From contig JANBQS010000751.1 of the NCBI GenBank assembly GCA_027577415.1, forward strand, positions 1 through 12,555: 12,555 bases of DNA, written 5' to 3'. The notes beneath the pieces are model-generated. The model searched no databases and was not told the origin of the DNA. It was given only the letters and a program-made list of their open reading frames with translations. Positions 1 through 7,491 of this stretch are shown in pieces (the stretch's first letter is position 1; the number at the start of each line of letters is the position of its first letter). Position numbers and translations under genes: made by a program. The DNA is from Coemansia sp. RSA 922. Lineage: Eukaryota; Kickxellomycota; Kickxellomycetes; Kickxellales; Kickxellaceae.

Positions 1-1335
1 ATGCACTACCCCCAGTTGGAGCCAACTACACCAAAAGCGACGCTATCTAGCCAGCAACATCCCGCTGCCGCTGCCGCCACGCAGTTTGGAGGGTACTACT
101 ACCGCGATCCACCTGCAGCTAACCCGCACTCGATGTATCAGCCTCCTGACTATACCAGTCGCCCGGTTTCGCACTACCAACAGCAGGCGCCGCCTCAGCT
201 GCATCTACCGCAGCAGCACTCGCGTGGCCATGCCGACGCCTACCCCTGGCACTACGCCAACGGCGCGAATATTGCCACCATCCACACTCCAACTGGAAAC
301 CACGGACCAAGCTTGGCTGCCTCGAATGCCGCACCTGTTTCTGGCTACGAGGCCCATAGCACGGACATGTCGTCGCAGTCACGCAGTGGTGGTAAGCGCA
401 AGGCTGGAGCGCCAATAGATTCCGGTTATTTTCCTGAGCCACTGGGGTCTGTAGCCGACGGATATCCAGCCGGCAGCGCTCACAATGGCCACTCGAGCCC
501 CATTGCTAGTGGACCGCCTAACAGTGGTCTCGGTGCATCACGGCCCATGCCTCGTAACTTTTCATCAGGTTCACTGTTCACCACGGCGCCGTTAACTAGT
601 ACCGGCTCTCTGGCCTCGCCTGGTGGCTACACTACAAACAACAAGGGTTGCAACTTGCCGCCGCTTGTCTCGCACGCTGCCACCCAACCAGCAGCTGCCG
701 CGGTTGCTGCCAATGGCGGTAACGTTAACCTTCCACCTCAGCACCCGTACCACCAGCAGCGCCATCACTTGCTGGGCAGTCACCCTTCGTCGGGAGCGAT
801 GGCGGGCAACGGGATGTCCACCCGCCTGCCAATAGATGCTAATGCAACGCCAACGCTGACTATTGCCTCGACTGCGACTCCAACGCCCGGGTCGACAAGC
901 ACGCAGCTAGGAAACGGAGCTCCATTGCAGGCCGTTGAAGGCAACTCAACACTGGCAGCTGGTGCGCTCAAGCTGGCCGGGCGCTCTCTGCCCTCGCTGC
1001 CCCTGAGCAACGGCATGCCAGCGCGCTCAAACTTTGCGGACGCGGCGCAGCAGCAGCAGCAGCAGCAGCAGCAGAATTCTAGCTACTACTACCGCCAAAA
1101 CGTGGCAGCTCACAAGTTGCAGCCCCCAGTGTCTCCAGTAGCTCACTCTCAGCAGATGCATGCGAGCCGCGGCGGGTATCCGAACCTGCCGCCTGCGCAA
1201 ACTCTGTTGCAGCAAGTACCACCAGTCCAGCAGCAGGTATCAAGTGCACTTGGAGGACATGGAGATTACGCGCACCACCATCACCACCAGCAGTTTGCCT
1301 CGCCGTCGACAGCCCACCACTACCCAAATTATTGA
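1..1335 (+). CDS. Low-complexity Gln/His/Ser/Pro/Ala-rich protein, possibly 5'-partial
   Basis: I do not recognise this protein. It is 444 residues from an ATG that is the very first base of the window, so the true start may lie upstream. It ends at TGA 1333-1335. It looks intrinsically disordered throughout: Ala5 at residues 22-26, Gln9 encoded by nine pure CAG codons (1048-1074), His5 near the C-terminus (about 1272-1286), and many Ser/Pro/Asn/Gly stretches. A Tyr-Tyr-Tyr-Arg motif occurs twice, at residues 32-35 and 362-365. A short basic KRK patch at 132-134 could be part of a nuclear signal. No zinc finger, kinase or membrane segment is visible. Such composition is common in fungal transcriptional regulators and RNA-binding scaffolds, so a regulator whose DNA-binding part lies upstream of the window is possible but unproven. 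The uninterrupted long frame and gene-like GC content support a real gene. Confidence 0.7.
   Translation: MHYPQLEPTTPKATLSSQQHPAAAAATQFGGYYYRDPPAANPHSMYQPPDYTSRPVSHYQQQAPPQLHLPQQHSRGHADAYPWHYANGANIATIHTPTGNHGPSLAASNAAPVSGYEAHSTDMSSQSRSGGKRKAGAPIDSGYFPEPLGSVADGYPAGSAHNGHSSPIASGPPNSGLGASRPMPRNFSSGSLFTTAPLTSTGSLASPGGYTTNNKGCNLPPLVSHAATQPAAAAVAANGGNVNLPPQHPYHQQRHHLLGSHPSSGAMAGNGMSTRLPIDANATPTLTIASTATPTPGSTSTQLGNGAPLQAVEGNSTLAAGALKLAGRSLPSLPLSNGMPARSNFADAAQQQQQQQQQNSSYYYRQNVAAHKLQPPVSPVAHSQQMHASRGGYPNLPPAQTLLQQVPPVQQQVSSALGGHGDYAHHHHHQQFASPSTAHHYPNY
1048..1074 (+). repeat. (CAG)9 microsatellite coding for polyglutamine
   Basis: Nine perfect CAG codons in a row encode Gln9 inside the low-complexity protein. 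Pure triplet tracts of this kind vary in length by replication slippage without breaking the frame, so the length may differ between strains. Confidence 0.95.
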
Positions 1336-1628
1336 TGTCACTTCGTTTTTACCTTAAAATACTCAACTGTACAGCATTAACCTCATTAAAACTTAAATGG
1401 CTCATGTGCCAATATCTACATACTCATTGTTAACATATAGTTGAATCAGTGGATTTGCCGCAATCTATGTTGGTAATTACATCTAAATGCTACCTTGGCT
1501 TGCGTAATCGTTACCTCTCGTCCGCAGTTCTTGCTTTCTTTGTTTCCCAACTTTTCTCCTCCCTTTTTAAAGTCAAATATCCTTCTATTCGCTTTTGTTT
1601 TACGACAGCTTATTCGACAGAACAGAAA
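1336..1628 (+). promoter_or_regulatory. Intergenic: 3' end of first gene and pyrimidine-rich leader of the FunK1-like gene
   Basis: This 293-bp gap must hold the terminator of the upstream gene and the promoter of the next. From about 1515 to 1600 it is rich in C and T on the + strand, including a run of cttttctcctccctttt, typical of fungal leaders. No clear TATA box is seen. The frame of the downstream gene stays open through this stretch back to an ATG at 1467, discussed with that gene. Confidence 0.45.
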
Positions 1629-3806
1629 ATGAACTCACAAGCTAGCCCGGCGACAAGCATGCAACCACTGCAACCGGCCAACGTCATACCCGGCGAAAAG
1701 CTTGACTTTGGTACCTTGGGTGTTCGTGATGAGAGCCTCACAGCTCTAATAACAGATAGTTTGCGCCCTAACTGCGAGGCTGTCAACAAGATAGCCGCTC
1801 CCCGCTCTACAGTGGTTTGCACAATGGCAGGCGAACTTGTCAATGAGGTTACCGCCGATCTAGAGGCACGCCTGCTGAGGGTGGATCGTATAAATCGCAA
1901 ATCTGCGGAGTCTCTGGATGCTTGGGCGATGGACATAGTTGGCTGGACTGGCCATTGCGACTCAGATCCCGGTCAGCTGAGAGATTACGATATTGTCGAA
2001 TGTTTTGAATCATTCCTCTTGTTTGTCGCACACCATGCCAAGGCTTACTTTGGCAAGCAGATCGCTGCCGGGTTACTCGAGTCTGAGGGCTGCCGACTGA
2101 TATTGCCTATTACATGTATGAAGGAGGAACCCGAGTCCTTTGATTTTTACGGGACTGATTGTAACTACCCTAATACCTCCGAGTGCGGGATGTTTCCGCT
2201 GGACAGCAGCGTGGAGAACCACACGACGCCCGCTCCTCTCCGTGTCGTGGCTGTTGTGGAGGTAGGAGAGTCCCATGAAGAGCTATTCCACGAAATGCAA
2301 AGATTGGCCGTAAGGACGACGAGGGTATATGCTAACCAGCACAACCGCCGGTTTGCCTGGGGACTGACTGTCACTGGTAGCTATATTCACGCATACGTTT
2401 TTGGGCCCGATGTTCTCTGGACATCGAATGAGATTAATATGGCCAGCGCCAGCGGTCGCCATGAGTTTATCTCGCTGCTTGTAGACTGGTCGCTGTGTTC
2501 CGTCGACGGTCTTGGATTTGACCCGAGCATGCGATATGTCCTTGACGACAATGTTGGCGGTCCTTACTTGGAGATTGATATCCACGAGATGGATGAGAAT
2601 GCGAGCCATGTGAATAAGCACACGTACTACAGCAAGAGGTGCGTTGGAGCAGCCACCGATCTGATTGGCTGTCACCCCAGATACTTTGCTGCCTCCACTG
2701 GTCTCGAGTCAATGGACCGCCCCTCAGTTTTAATCAAGGACGTGTGGATGCCCTCGGAGAGCGACTCTGCCGATAACAGGAGCTCGATTCTTGATCTACA
2801 CGCTGCGCTTGAGGGAACTGGTGAGCTCGAGGGCAAAATTTCGCAGATCGTGAGTGCTGGATCCGTGTACCTTTGCCAAGGGGGTACTTTTGTTAAGGAT
2901 ACGACGGCCTCTGCCTTTCCCGATCTTGCGACCGCTTCGCTGCATATATCCGGCAGCCAGTTCCGCCAGCACAAGCGCACGGTGACGAGGTGGGGTGGGA
3001 ACGTGATTTCTGTGGCAAGCGACCCAAACCAAGTCGTTGTTGCAATCGCCGACGCAATGGCAGCACACAATGCGGCGTATGTCAAGTGCAAGATCCTTCA
3101 TGGCAACATTAGCAATCGAGCCATTCTGTTCCAAGAGACCGCCAATGGCGTAACCGGAGTTCTGGCGGACTTTGACTATGCTGCTCCTGTCAGCGATGCT
3201 GGTACTGCTAAAATTAAATCGCCGGAGCACGTGTTGTTTCAGTCTATCCGTAGACTGGAGAACGCCGAGACACCCTGTACTCGCCTGGATGACTGGGAGT
3301 CCTTGCTGTATGTTATTTGTGTCGTGGGCGCTATTGGATTTAGCCAGATGGAGAGAGATGAGTTTGCTGCGGGTAGATCGGGCCGCCGCTACATCAAGTC
3401 GTGGAACTCACATCGTGCGCTAAAAGCCTCTAGAGAGAGGTGCCGCGAAATGAGCAAGCCACTCTTTTATAATTTCCTCCACGACAACATCCGCCATATG
3501 CCATTGCATCGACTAGCGATGGACATTCTCGAGTCTCTGTTCCATCACGAGTGGTGCTCTGAAGAGCAGTCGCGCGAATATGCGCTCAACGATATTACTT
3601 TGCGCGATACCATTGAGGACGAGATTGTGGCGAAGCTTTTGAGCATTGTGGAACGTCACAAACAAGAGGCACTCGCAGCGCTAGGTGATAAGGAATCCAC
3701 TACCGCTGTTGTAGCTGAAGAGAGCGATGGTCCTCTAAGGAAGCGTAATCGTGACGAGACCCCTGCGACTTCGCCCATGGCGACGCGATCAAAGGCAAGG
3801 CTCTAG
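1629..3806 (+). CDS. FunK1-type fungal protein kinase-like protein, probable pseudokinase
   Basis: The 725-residue protein fits the fungal-specific FunK1 family (Pfam Pkinase_fungal). Seen in sequence: a beta-3-like VLIKDVW segment with the ATP-lysine position at K370; a catalytic-loop equivalent HGNISNRAILF at 491-501; a DFD at 514-516 followed by YA; then LDDWESLLYVICVVGAIGF, matching the family's 'DDxESLxYVL' helix. The C-terminus is basic (RKRNRDE and TRSKARL), as often in this family, and may direct nuclear import. Known family members carry HRDIS..NI in the catalytic loop. Here the Asp is Asn493 and the downstream metal-binding Asn is Ala498, so phosphotransfer is doubtful although K370 and D514 remain. 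I chose ATG 1629 (context gaaaATG, A at -3). An in-frame ATG at 1467 would add 54 residues of hydrophobic/basic sequence that looks like translated leader. Family assignment is confident; biological role unknown. Confidence 0.85.
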   Translation: MNSQASPATSMQPLQPANVIPGEKLDFGTLGVRDESLTALITDSLRPNCEAVNKIAAPRSTVVCTMAGELVNEVTADLEARLLRVDRINRKSAESLDAWAMDIVGWTGHCDSDPGQLRDYDIVECFESFLLFVAHHAKAYFGKQIAAGLLESEGCRLILPITCMKEEPESFDFYGTDCNYPNTSECGMFPLDSSVENHTTPAPLRVVAVVEVGESHEELFHEMQRLAVRTTRVYANQHNRRFAWGLTVTGSYIHAYVFGPDVLWTSNEINMASASGRHEFISLLVDWSLCSVDGLGFDPSMRYVLDDNVGGPYLEIDIHEMDENASHVNKHTYYSKRCVGAATDLIGCHPRYFAASTGLESMDRPSVLIKDVWMPSESDSADNRSSILDLHAALEGTGELEGKISQIVSAGSVYLCQGGTFVKDTTASAFPDLATASLHISGSQFRQHKRTVTRWGGNVISVASDPNQVVVAIADAMAAHNAAYVKCKILHGNISNRAILFQETANGVTGVLADFDYAAPVSDAGTAKIKSPEHVLFQSIRRLENAETPCTRLDDWESLLYVICVVGAIGFSQMERDEFAAGRSGRRYIKSWNSHRALKASRERCREMSKPLFYNFLHDNIRHMPLHRLAMDILESLFHHEWCSEEQSREYALNDITLRDTIEDEIVAKLLSIVERHKQEALAALGDKESTTAVVAEESDGPLRKRNRDETPATSPMATRSKARL

Positions 3807-4189
3807 GCGTCAGAGACCTAGTGCCATTTTCATGGGTTATTTTTATTATTTTGGATCTAGCTCAGGAATATGATCTATTAGCTTTATATTTGGATACACC
3901 CGACGAATGGCAAAGGTACTTTACCATAAACAAATTTTTTTATGAAAGTGGCTCCAACATTACAAACCCGTTGCCCTGGTATCCATATCGTCAGAGCTCA
4001 TGGTCATATAAACCCACACTTTCTCACTAAAAGCGTGGTTGGGGGAGTTCCTCAACAATTTTTTGCGCCAAATAAGCTCATCCTATTGCATTTCAGTCTA
4101 GTTGCGTCAAACTCTATACTTTTTTTTTTTAATCGACGAGTATTATTCTATTGTCTGTGAGAGACACGCAAAGACATAATATTTTAGCG
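3807..4189. other. Intergenic, 383 bp, AT-rich; no gene supported
   Basis: It holds the 3' end of the FunK1-like gene and the promoter of the methyltransferase gene. A T10 tract at about 4121-4130 lies some 60 bp before the methyltransferase ATG and may act as a nucleosome-depleting promoter element. Short open frames here (for example about 3821-4030) lack an ATG start and resemble no family. No RNA gene was recognised. Confidence 0.6.
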
Positions 4190-5014
4190 ATGGCGAGTTC
4201 TAGAAACAGCGAAGAAATGGACAATGATTTTAACTTGTTCCAAGAGCCAGAAGACTACTACCCACCCGAGCCCGAAGACAAGGTCGAGGTATTCGAGCGC
4301 AACCCCGAATGGGTAACAGCAGGCACGCCATCGCAAATTACGGTCAACCTCTTAGGCGCGCATCCGCTGTGGGGTCATTATCTGTGGAATGCGGCCAAGG
4401 TGTTTGCCAACTACCTCGACGAGCGCAAACACATTGTGCAAGGAAAATCCGTACTGGAGCTAGGTGCTGCCGGTGCACTTCCCTCGCTTGTGTCTGCATG
4501 TAATGGAGCCAGTCGGGTAGTCATTACCGATTACCCTGACCACGATCTTGTTGAGAACATTAGGAAGAACGTAAATGCCAACGTACCTGCTGATAAAATC
4601 GCTGAGGGACTGGTGACTGTGGAGGGATTCAAGTGGGGGTATGATATTGAGAAAATCGCAAAGCTGAGTACGCAGAATGGAGCCTTTGATGTCCTGATTT
4701 TGTCCGACTTGGTGTTTAACCACTCGGAACACTCGGCTTTACTTCGCTCCGTCGATCGGCTCATGGCTAAACCGCGGGCGGATGGAAATGGTGGTGGTGA
4801 GGCATATGTGTTTTTCACTCATCATCGCCCGTGGTTGGCAGACAAGGATATGGACTTTTTGACTCGTGCTCATAACGAGTTGGGTCTCACTGTCACTAGG
4901 CTGGTAGAAGACTATACAGGTGCGATGTTTGACTCGGATCCTGGAGATGAGCGTGTACGTGGAACTGTTCACGGTTTCTGTCTGACATCTCCTCCATCAT
5001 CGCTTCAAAGTTGA
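4190..5014 (+). CDS. EFM7: EFM7/NNT1-type protein N-terminal and lysine methyltransferase (eEF1A)
   Basis: The 274-residue protein matches the yeast Efm7 (Nnt1) family of seven-beta-strand, SAM-dependent methyltransferases, close to the roughly 260-residue yeast length. In yeast Efm7 methylates the N-terminal glycine and adjacent lysine of eEF1A in the cytosol. Seen here: an N-terminal FQEPEDYYPPEP segment typical of the family; the HPLWGHYLWNAAK signature at 58-70; SAM-binding motif I VLELGAAGALPS at 88-99; the acidic post-I site TDYPD at 113-117; and the motif LSDLVFNHSEH at 171-181. The C-terminal part with GDERVRGTVHGF closes the fold as expected. The frame opens earlier at a TTG (4151), but the first ATG is 4190, with G at -3 and G at +4. 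All motifs are intact, so an active enzyme is expected. The substrate is inferred from the family, not visible here. Confidence 0.9.
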   Translation: MASSRNSEEMDNDFNLFQEPEDYYPPEPEDKVEVFERNPEWVTAGTPSQITVNLLGAHPLWGHYLWNAAKVFANYLDERKHIVQGKSVLELGAAGALPSLVSACNGASRVVITDYPDHDLVENIRKNVNANVPADKIAEGLVTVEGFKWGYDIEKIAKLSTQNGAFDVLILSDLVFNHSEHSALLRSVDRLMAKPRADGNGGGEAYVFFTHHRPWLADKDMDFLTRAHNELGLTVTRLVEDYTGAMFDSDPGDERVRGTVHGFCLTSPPSSLQS

Positions 5015-5239
5015 TAAAATTTTATGGTAATAACATTTATTCGCTAACTGGAGGCGGCCAGAAATTTAGCCCATGGAGGGAGACACTGATGAACAATTTA
5101 CGTGTTTGCTTAATAATGGTGCCCAAGAGATGACAACCTGGCTACTTTGAGTAAGAAAGTAGTTTGTAGCGGTGAGCCTGATGACGAGACAAATTTGCAA
5201 TAATGACGAATACCGATGTAACTAAGCATCATAGACAGC
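5015..5239. other. Start of AT-rich island; 3' flank of EFM7
   Basis: This is the 3' untranslated and spacer sequence after the methyltransferase stop. AT-rich sequence with taataacattt shortly after the stop could serve in 3'-end formation. A TGATGAC resembling a snoRNA C box occurs near 5179, but no paired D box was found. No gene is supported. Confidence 0.5.
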
Positions 5240-5595
5240 AGTGGGCTTTTGTAATAGCACCTAAACAACACATAACCAACACGAAAGTACACCACTTTGG
5301 AAACAATGTACGGCAATTCGTTCACCTCTGTTCTTTGTTTCAAAGGAAACACGTCAGTTGGGTAATGCCTCTGTCTCTTTGCTGTGCGCCAAAGAAGAAG
5401 AAAAAGATAGGGAAGAATAGTGCGCAGGTTGGCGCGCTTTCAGACAAATGCCTGCTCTCCAAAGTCTCAACACCAATGCAAAAGGGTGGTTGGGTGCCTT
5501 TTTAGAGGCTAAGCCTTAGTTGCTGCTACTCCTTTCTGCTTGCCAAAGAAACGGTTGGGGGAAGCAGAGCGCAAACTTCACCTTGTCTGGCTATC
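5240..5595 (+). repeat. Degenerate ~150-bp upstream modules of small-gene copy 1
   Basis: The stretch holds diverged repeat modules. One runs from about 5240 to 5385 and includes acgaaagtacaccactttgg. A second starts at about 5386 with gcgccaaagaagaag and includes ctccaaagtctcaacacc. A partial third begins at about 5540 with ttgccaaagaaac. The same landmarks recur upstream of copy 3: acgaaagcactccattttgg at 7071 and ctccaaagtctccaca near 7238. Boundaries are approximate because alignment was by eye. No protein is encoded. They may be duplicated regulatory DNA carried along when the gene cassette was copied. Confidence 0.6.
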
Positions 5596-5742
5596 CCTTC
5601 AGTGAGAAAATGCACTGCCCTTTCTCTGCTATATAAACCAAGCAAATTATGCCTCCACTTTTATTTTCAAAACATTCACAACACCCACTTTTCTCTGCCA
5701 ATTATAATAATTGACCGCCTGCTTCAAATAATACTTGTAAAA
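5596..5742 (+). promoter_or_regulatory. Core promoter and 5' leader of small-gene copy 1
   Basis: A TATA box (tataaa, 5632-5637) lies 111 bp before the ATG. An inverted repeat CAGTG-N8-CACTG (5600-5604 and 5613-5617) lies just upstream. The leader shares with copies 2 and 3 the landmarks ttttcaaaacat, ctctgccaatt and attgacc. This is the most diverged of the three promoters but aligns along its whole length. Confidence 0.75.
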
Positions 5743-6069
5743 ATGGTGCGTATTGTCTATGTTGGTTATAGTACGGATCACTTTGTAGTTAATAGTTATG
5801 ATCCGCTGCCTGACCCATCTCATATAGCCGAAATTGAGAAGGAATTGACAGCTACCCTCAAGCCGGGCTATAATGTCATAGTCATTGAGAAGACCAAGTT
5901 CACGCACATTGATGAAACTACAGTGACTAAATATGATACAGATAAAGCAGGTAATATCTTTATATTCTGTGGACTTGATGCAGATCTTAAGCAATTGGAG
6001 GCGTATGCCAATGATATAGGGCACGATAAATGTTATAATGCTCTCATATACTTGGCAAAAAATATATAA
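5743..6069 (+). CDS. Small orphan protein, family copy 1 (108 aa)
   Basis: I do not recognise this family. The ATG at 5743 (context taaaaATG) follows the conserved TATA and leader at the spacing seen in the sister copies, and that decides the start although the frame is open back to 5602. The protein begins MVRIVYVGY and shows alternating hydrophobic beta-like segments and helices: a strand at 2-8, a helix around 27-38, a strand YNVIVIEK, a TVTKYDTD turn, a strand NIFIFCG at 71-77, an acidic helix DADLKQLEAYAND, and a C-terminal ALIYLAK. The KT..V.KYD.D..N-hydrophobic-G pattern aligns with copy 3 (AKT..., VAYNDVDNFYMIMG), so the two are homologous though weakly similar. There is no signal peptide or membrane helix, so it is probably cytosolic. 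Codons are AT-rich compared with neighbouring housekeeping genes. Function unknown. Confidence 0.75.
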   Translation: MVRIVYVGYSTDHFVVNSYDPLPDPSHIAEIEKELTATLKPGYNVIVIEKTKFTHIDETTVTKYDTDKAGNIFIFCGLDADLKQLEAYANDIGHDKCYNALIYLAKNI

Positions 6070-6196
6070 GCTATTATCAAGTGCAGACTTGGATGGTCAG
6101 GTCAACATTTGTCTGTCTCAGTCGTAGCACTGTGATATCAACAGTCAACGATCCGAGGCGATGAGTTTAGTTTTGTCTTCTAGTGTTTATACACTC

Positions 6197-6354
6197 GTCT
6201 GCCCATCCTTGCATTAAGTGGTGATGCCACCTTTTTTGCTATAAAACTACACTGCTTCTGCCTCTATTTTTGTTTTCAAAACATCCATAACACGCACTTT
6301 TTCTCTGCCAATTGTATCTTTTGACCAATTGCTACTACTACTAGTGTTTTCAAG
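6197..6354 (+). promoter_or_regulatory. Core promoter and 5' leader of small-gene copy 2
   Basis: TATAAAA (6240-6246) lies 115 bp upstream of ATG 6355. The stretch aagtggtgatgccacc (6216-6231) is 24 bp before the TATA box, exactly as in copy 3. The leader repeats ttttcaaaacatcca, ctctgccaatt and ttgacca. By eye roughly four in five positions match copy 3 from here to the ATG. Unlike the other copies, no upstream modules were found in the short gap after copy 1. Confidence 0.8.
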
Positions 6355-6762
6355 ATGTCAAAATATATCTATGTTGTCATTGAAGAAGGCAAGCTTGCCT
6401 ATAAGAGTGATATTATTAGATTTTAGAGCGGAGTGAACTAGCGTAGCTTATAAAATCTTAAGTGTCAATAAATTAAATATTGGAAAGGTTAAAGAAAAGA
6501 AAAAAGATGTTAACCGGTCAAACACGCACTATATCCAAAGTGCCAAACAAACCAGTGAACCGTGGGAACTGGACTGAGCCAAGTCAAGTCATATGACAAT
6601 GGTACTGAGATCCAAAAGAGATATTTAACAGATATAATATCTTATACCAAGGGGGGTGTAGCCAGTCGTAAGGAAGCTTTATGTAATTCGGTTGGTGCGG
6701 GTAAAGGATATTGCTATTTTGTCTTTGGAGAAACAACATGGAGACCCATTAAGGAGGTAACT
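6355..6762 (+). pseudogene. Decayed small-gene family member (copy 2)
   Basis: From ATG 6355 only 23 codons can be read (MSKYIYVVIEEGKLAYKSDI...) before TAG at 6424-6426. Family similarity then continues in other frames. ILERSELA (from 6420) resembles LIERSFDS of copy 3. SVNKLNIGKVKEKKKDVNR (6461-6517) resembles FINKVLEKKGKNKDVNR. HYIQSAKQT follows where copy 3 has KYMFIIAKT. VKSYDNGTE (about 6583-6609) and YCYFVFGE (about 6709-6732) match later family motifs. About 100 bp more separates these last motifs than in copy 3. Several frameshifts with a good promoter suggest a recently silenced gene. A 40-nt GT...AG interval (6407-6446) would join two of the frames, so a spliced gene cannot be excluded, but later breaks remain. 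The 3' limit is approximate. Confidence 0.6.
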
Positions 6763-7014
6763 TGCCAGGTCTTGGTCTCTCTTAGCCTTGGATTAATGGG
6801 TCGCCAAGCCTTTGTAGGTGGAGGCAGAGGTGTCTGTGTGAGGGTTGCTTGCCCAAATTGGGAGGCCAGTAGACCCGAGTGTGCCCTTTTCGGGGGTACC
6901 AGTTTGTAGTAGCAATTCATATGAGCTGCCACCCAATTTGAATATTAATGCAAATTATTATATTTAAAAAAGCATGTTAATTAAATTTACATTTTTTCCT
7001 GTGAACTAGTTGGT
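6763..7014. other. Spacer after copy 2; nothing recognised
   Basis: The reading frame carrying the last copy 2 remnants stays open to 6909, but the sequence after about 6762 is Gly/Val-rich and matches neither sister copy. The remainder is AT-rich. No RNA gene or repeat was recognised. Confidence 0.4.
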
Positions 7015-7491
7015 TGCCAGAGAAAATAAAACAGGGGGAGGGGAATGGGTGCACACAATAATTTGCATCCACGAAAGCACTCCATTTTGGAAAGGGCACA
7101 TCAGCAGACACCAGCTCTCTTTTGAAACAAAGGAAGCACAATAAACAAAAGAAATTTTTTTTTGCTTTTCAGTAAAGAATAATAAGGGGAGAGAGTTGTA
7201 CAATTTGTTGCTTTTGAAGAGGGGGGAAACACATGATCTCCAAAGTCTCCACAGCATTGAAGAGTACTTGGGCGTCCTTTGGGGCTAAGAGTAGCAATTA
7301 TTGCCGTTGATTGCCAGAGGAGAAAGTGGGGAGGAAAGTGCACAGTTTGTCGCTTTCGCAGCTGAATACGTCATTCTCAAAGCCTCAACTATTGCACATT
7401 GCATGGACAACCTTTGAGGCAAAGGGCTGTGCTTGTCGATGACGCTTGATGCTTGCCAAAAAAGTGGGGATAGGAAGGCAGCATTTTTTTT
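7015..7491 (+). repeat. Degenerate ~145-bp upstream modules of small-gene copy 3
   Basis: Successive modules begin at about 7015 (ttgccagagaaaataaaa), 7158 (diverged start), 7308 (ttgccagaggagaaagtg) and 7452 (cttgccaaaaaagtgggg, partial), a period near 145 bp. Shared internal marks are the A/G-rich start, a tttgttgcttttg or tttgtcgctttcg element, ctc(c)aaag(t/c)ctc, and ccttt-g-gg-(c)taag or ccttt-gaggcaaag. The set parallels the one upstream of copy 1 but contains about one more module. Copies are diverged and limits were judged by eye. Confidence 0.6.

Noticed and set aside
3821..4030. Open frame of 69 codons after the FunK1-like gene
   Set aside because: It begins at GTG, is AT-rich, matches no family I know and lies in the expected 3' flank and promoter space.
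5172..5240. C/D-box snoRNA suggested by TGATGAC
   Set aside because: No suitable CTGA D box or terminal stem was found nearby.
6562..6909. 115-codon open frame as an independent gene
   Set aside because: It begins at GTG with no promoter of its own. Its first part is better explained as the continuation of decayed copy 2, and the rest has no recognisable pattern.
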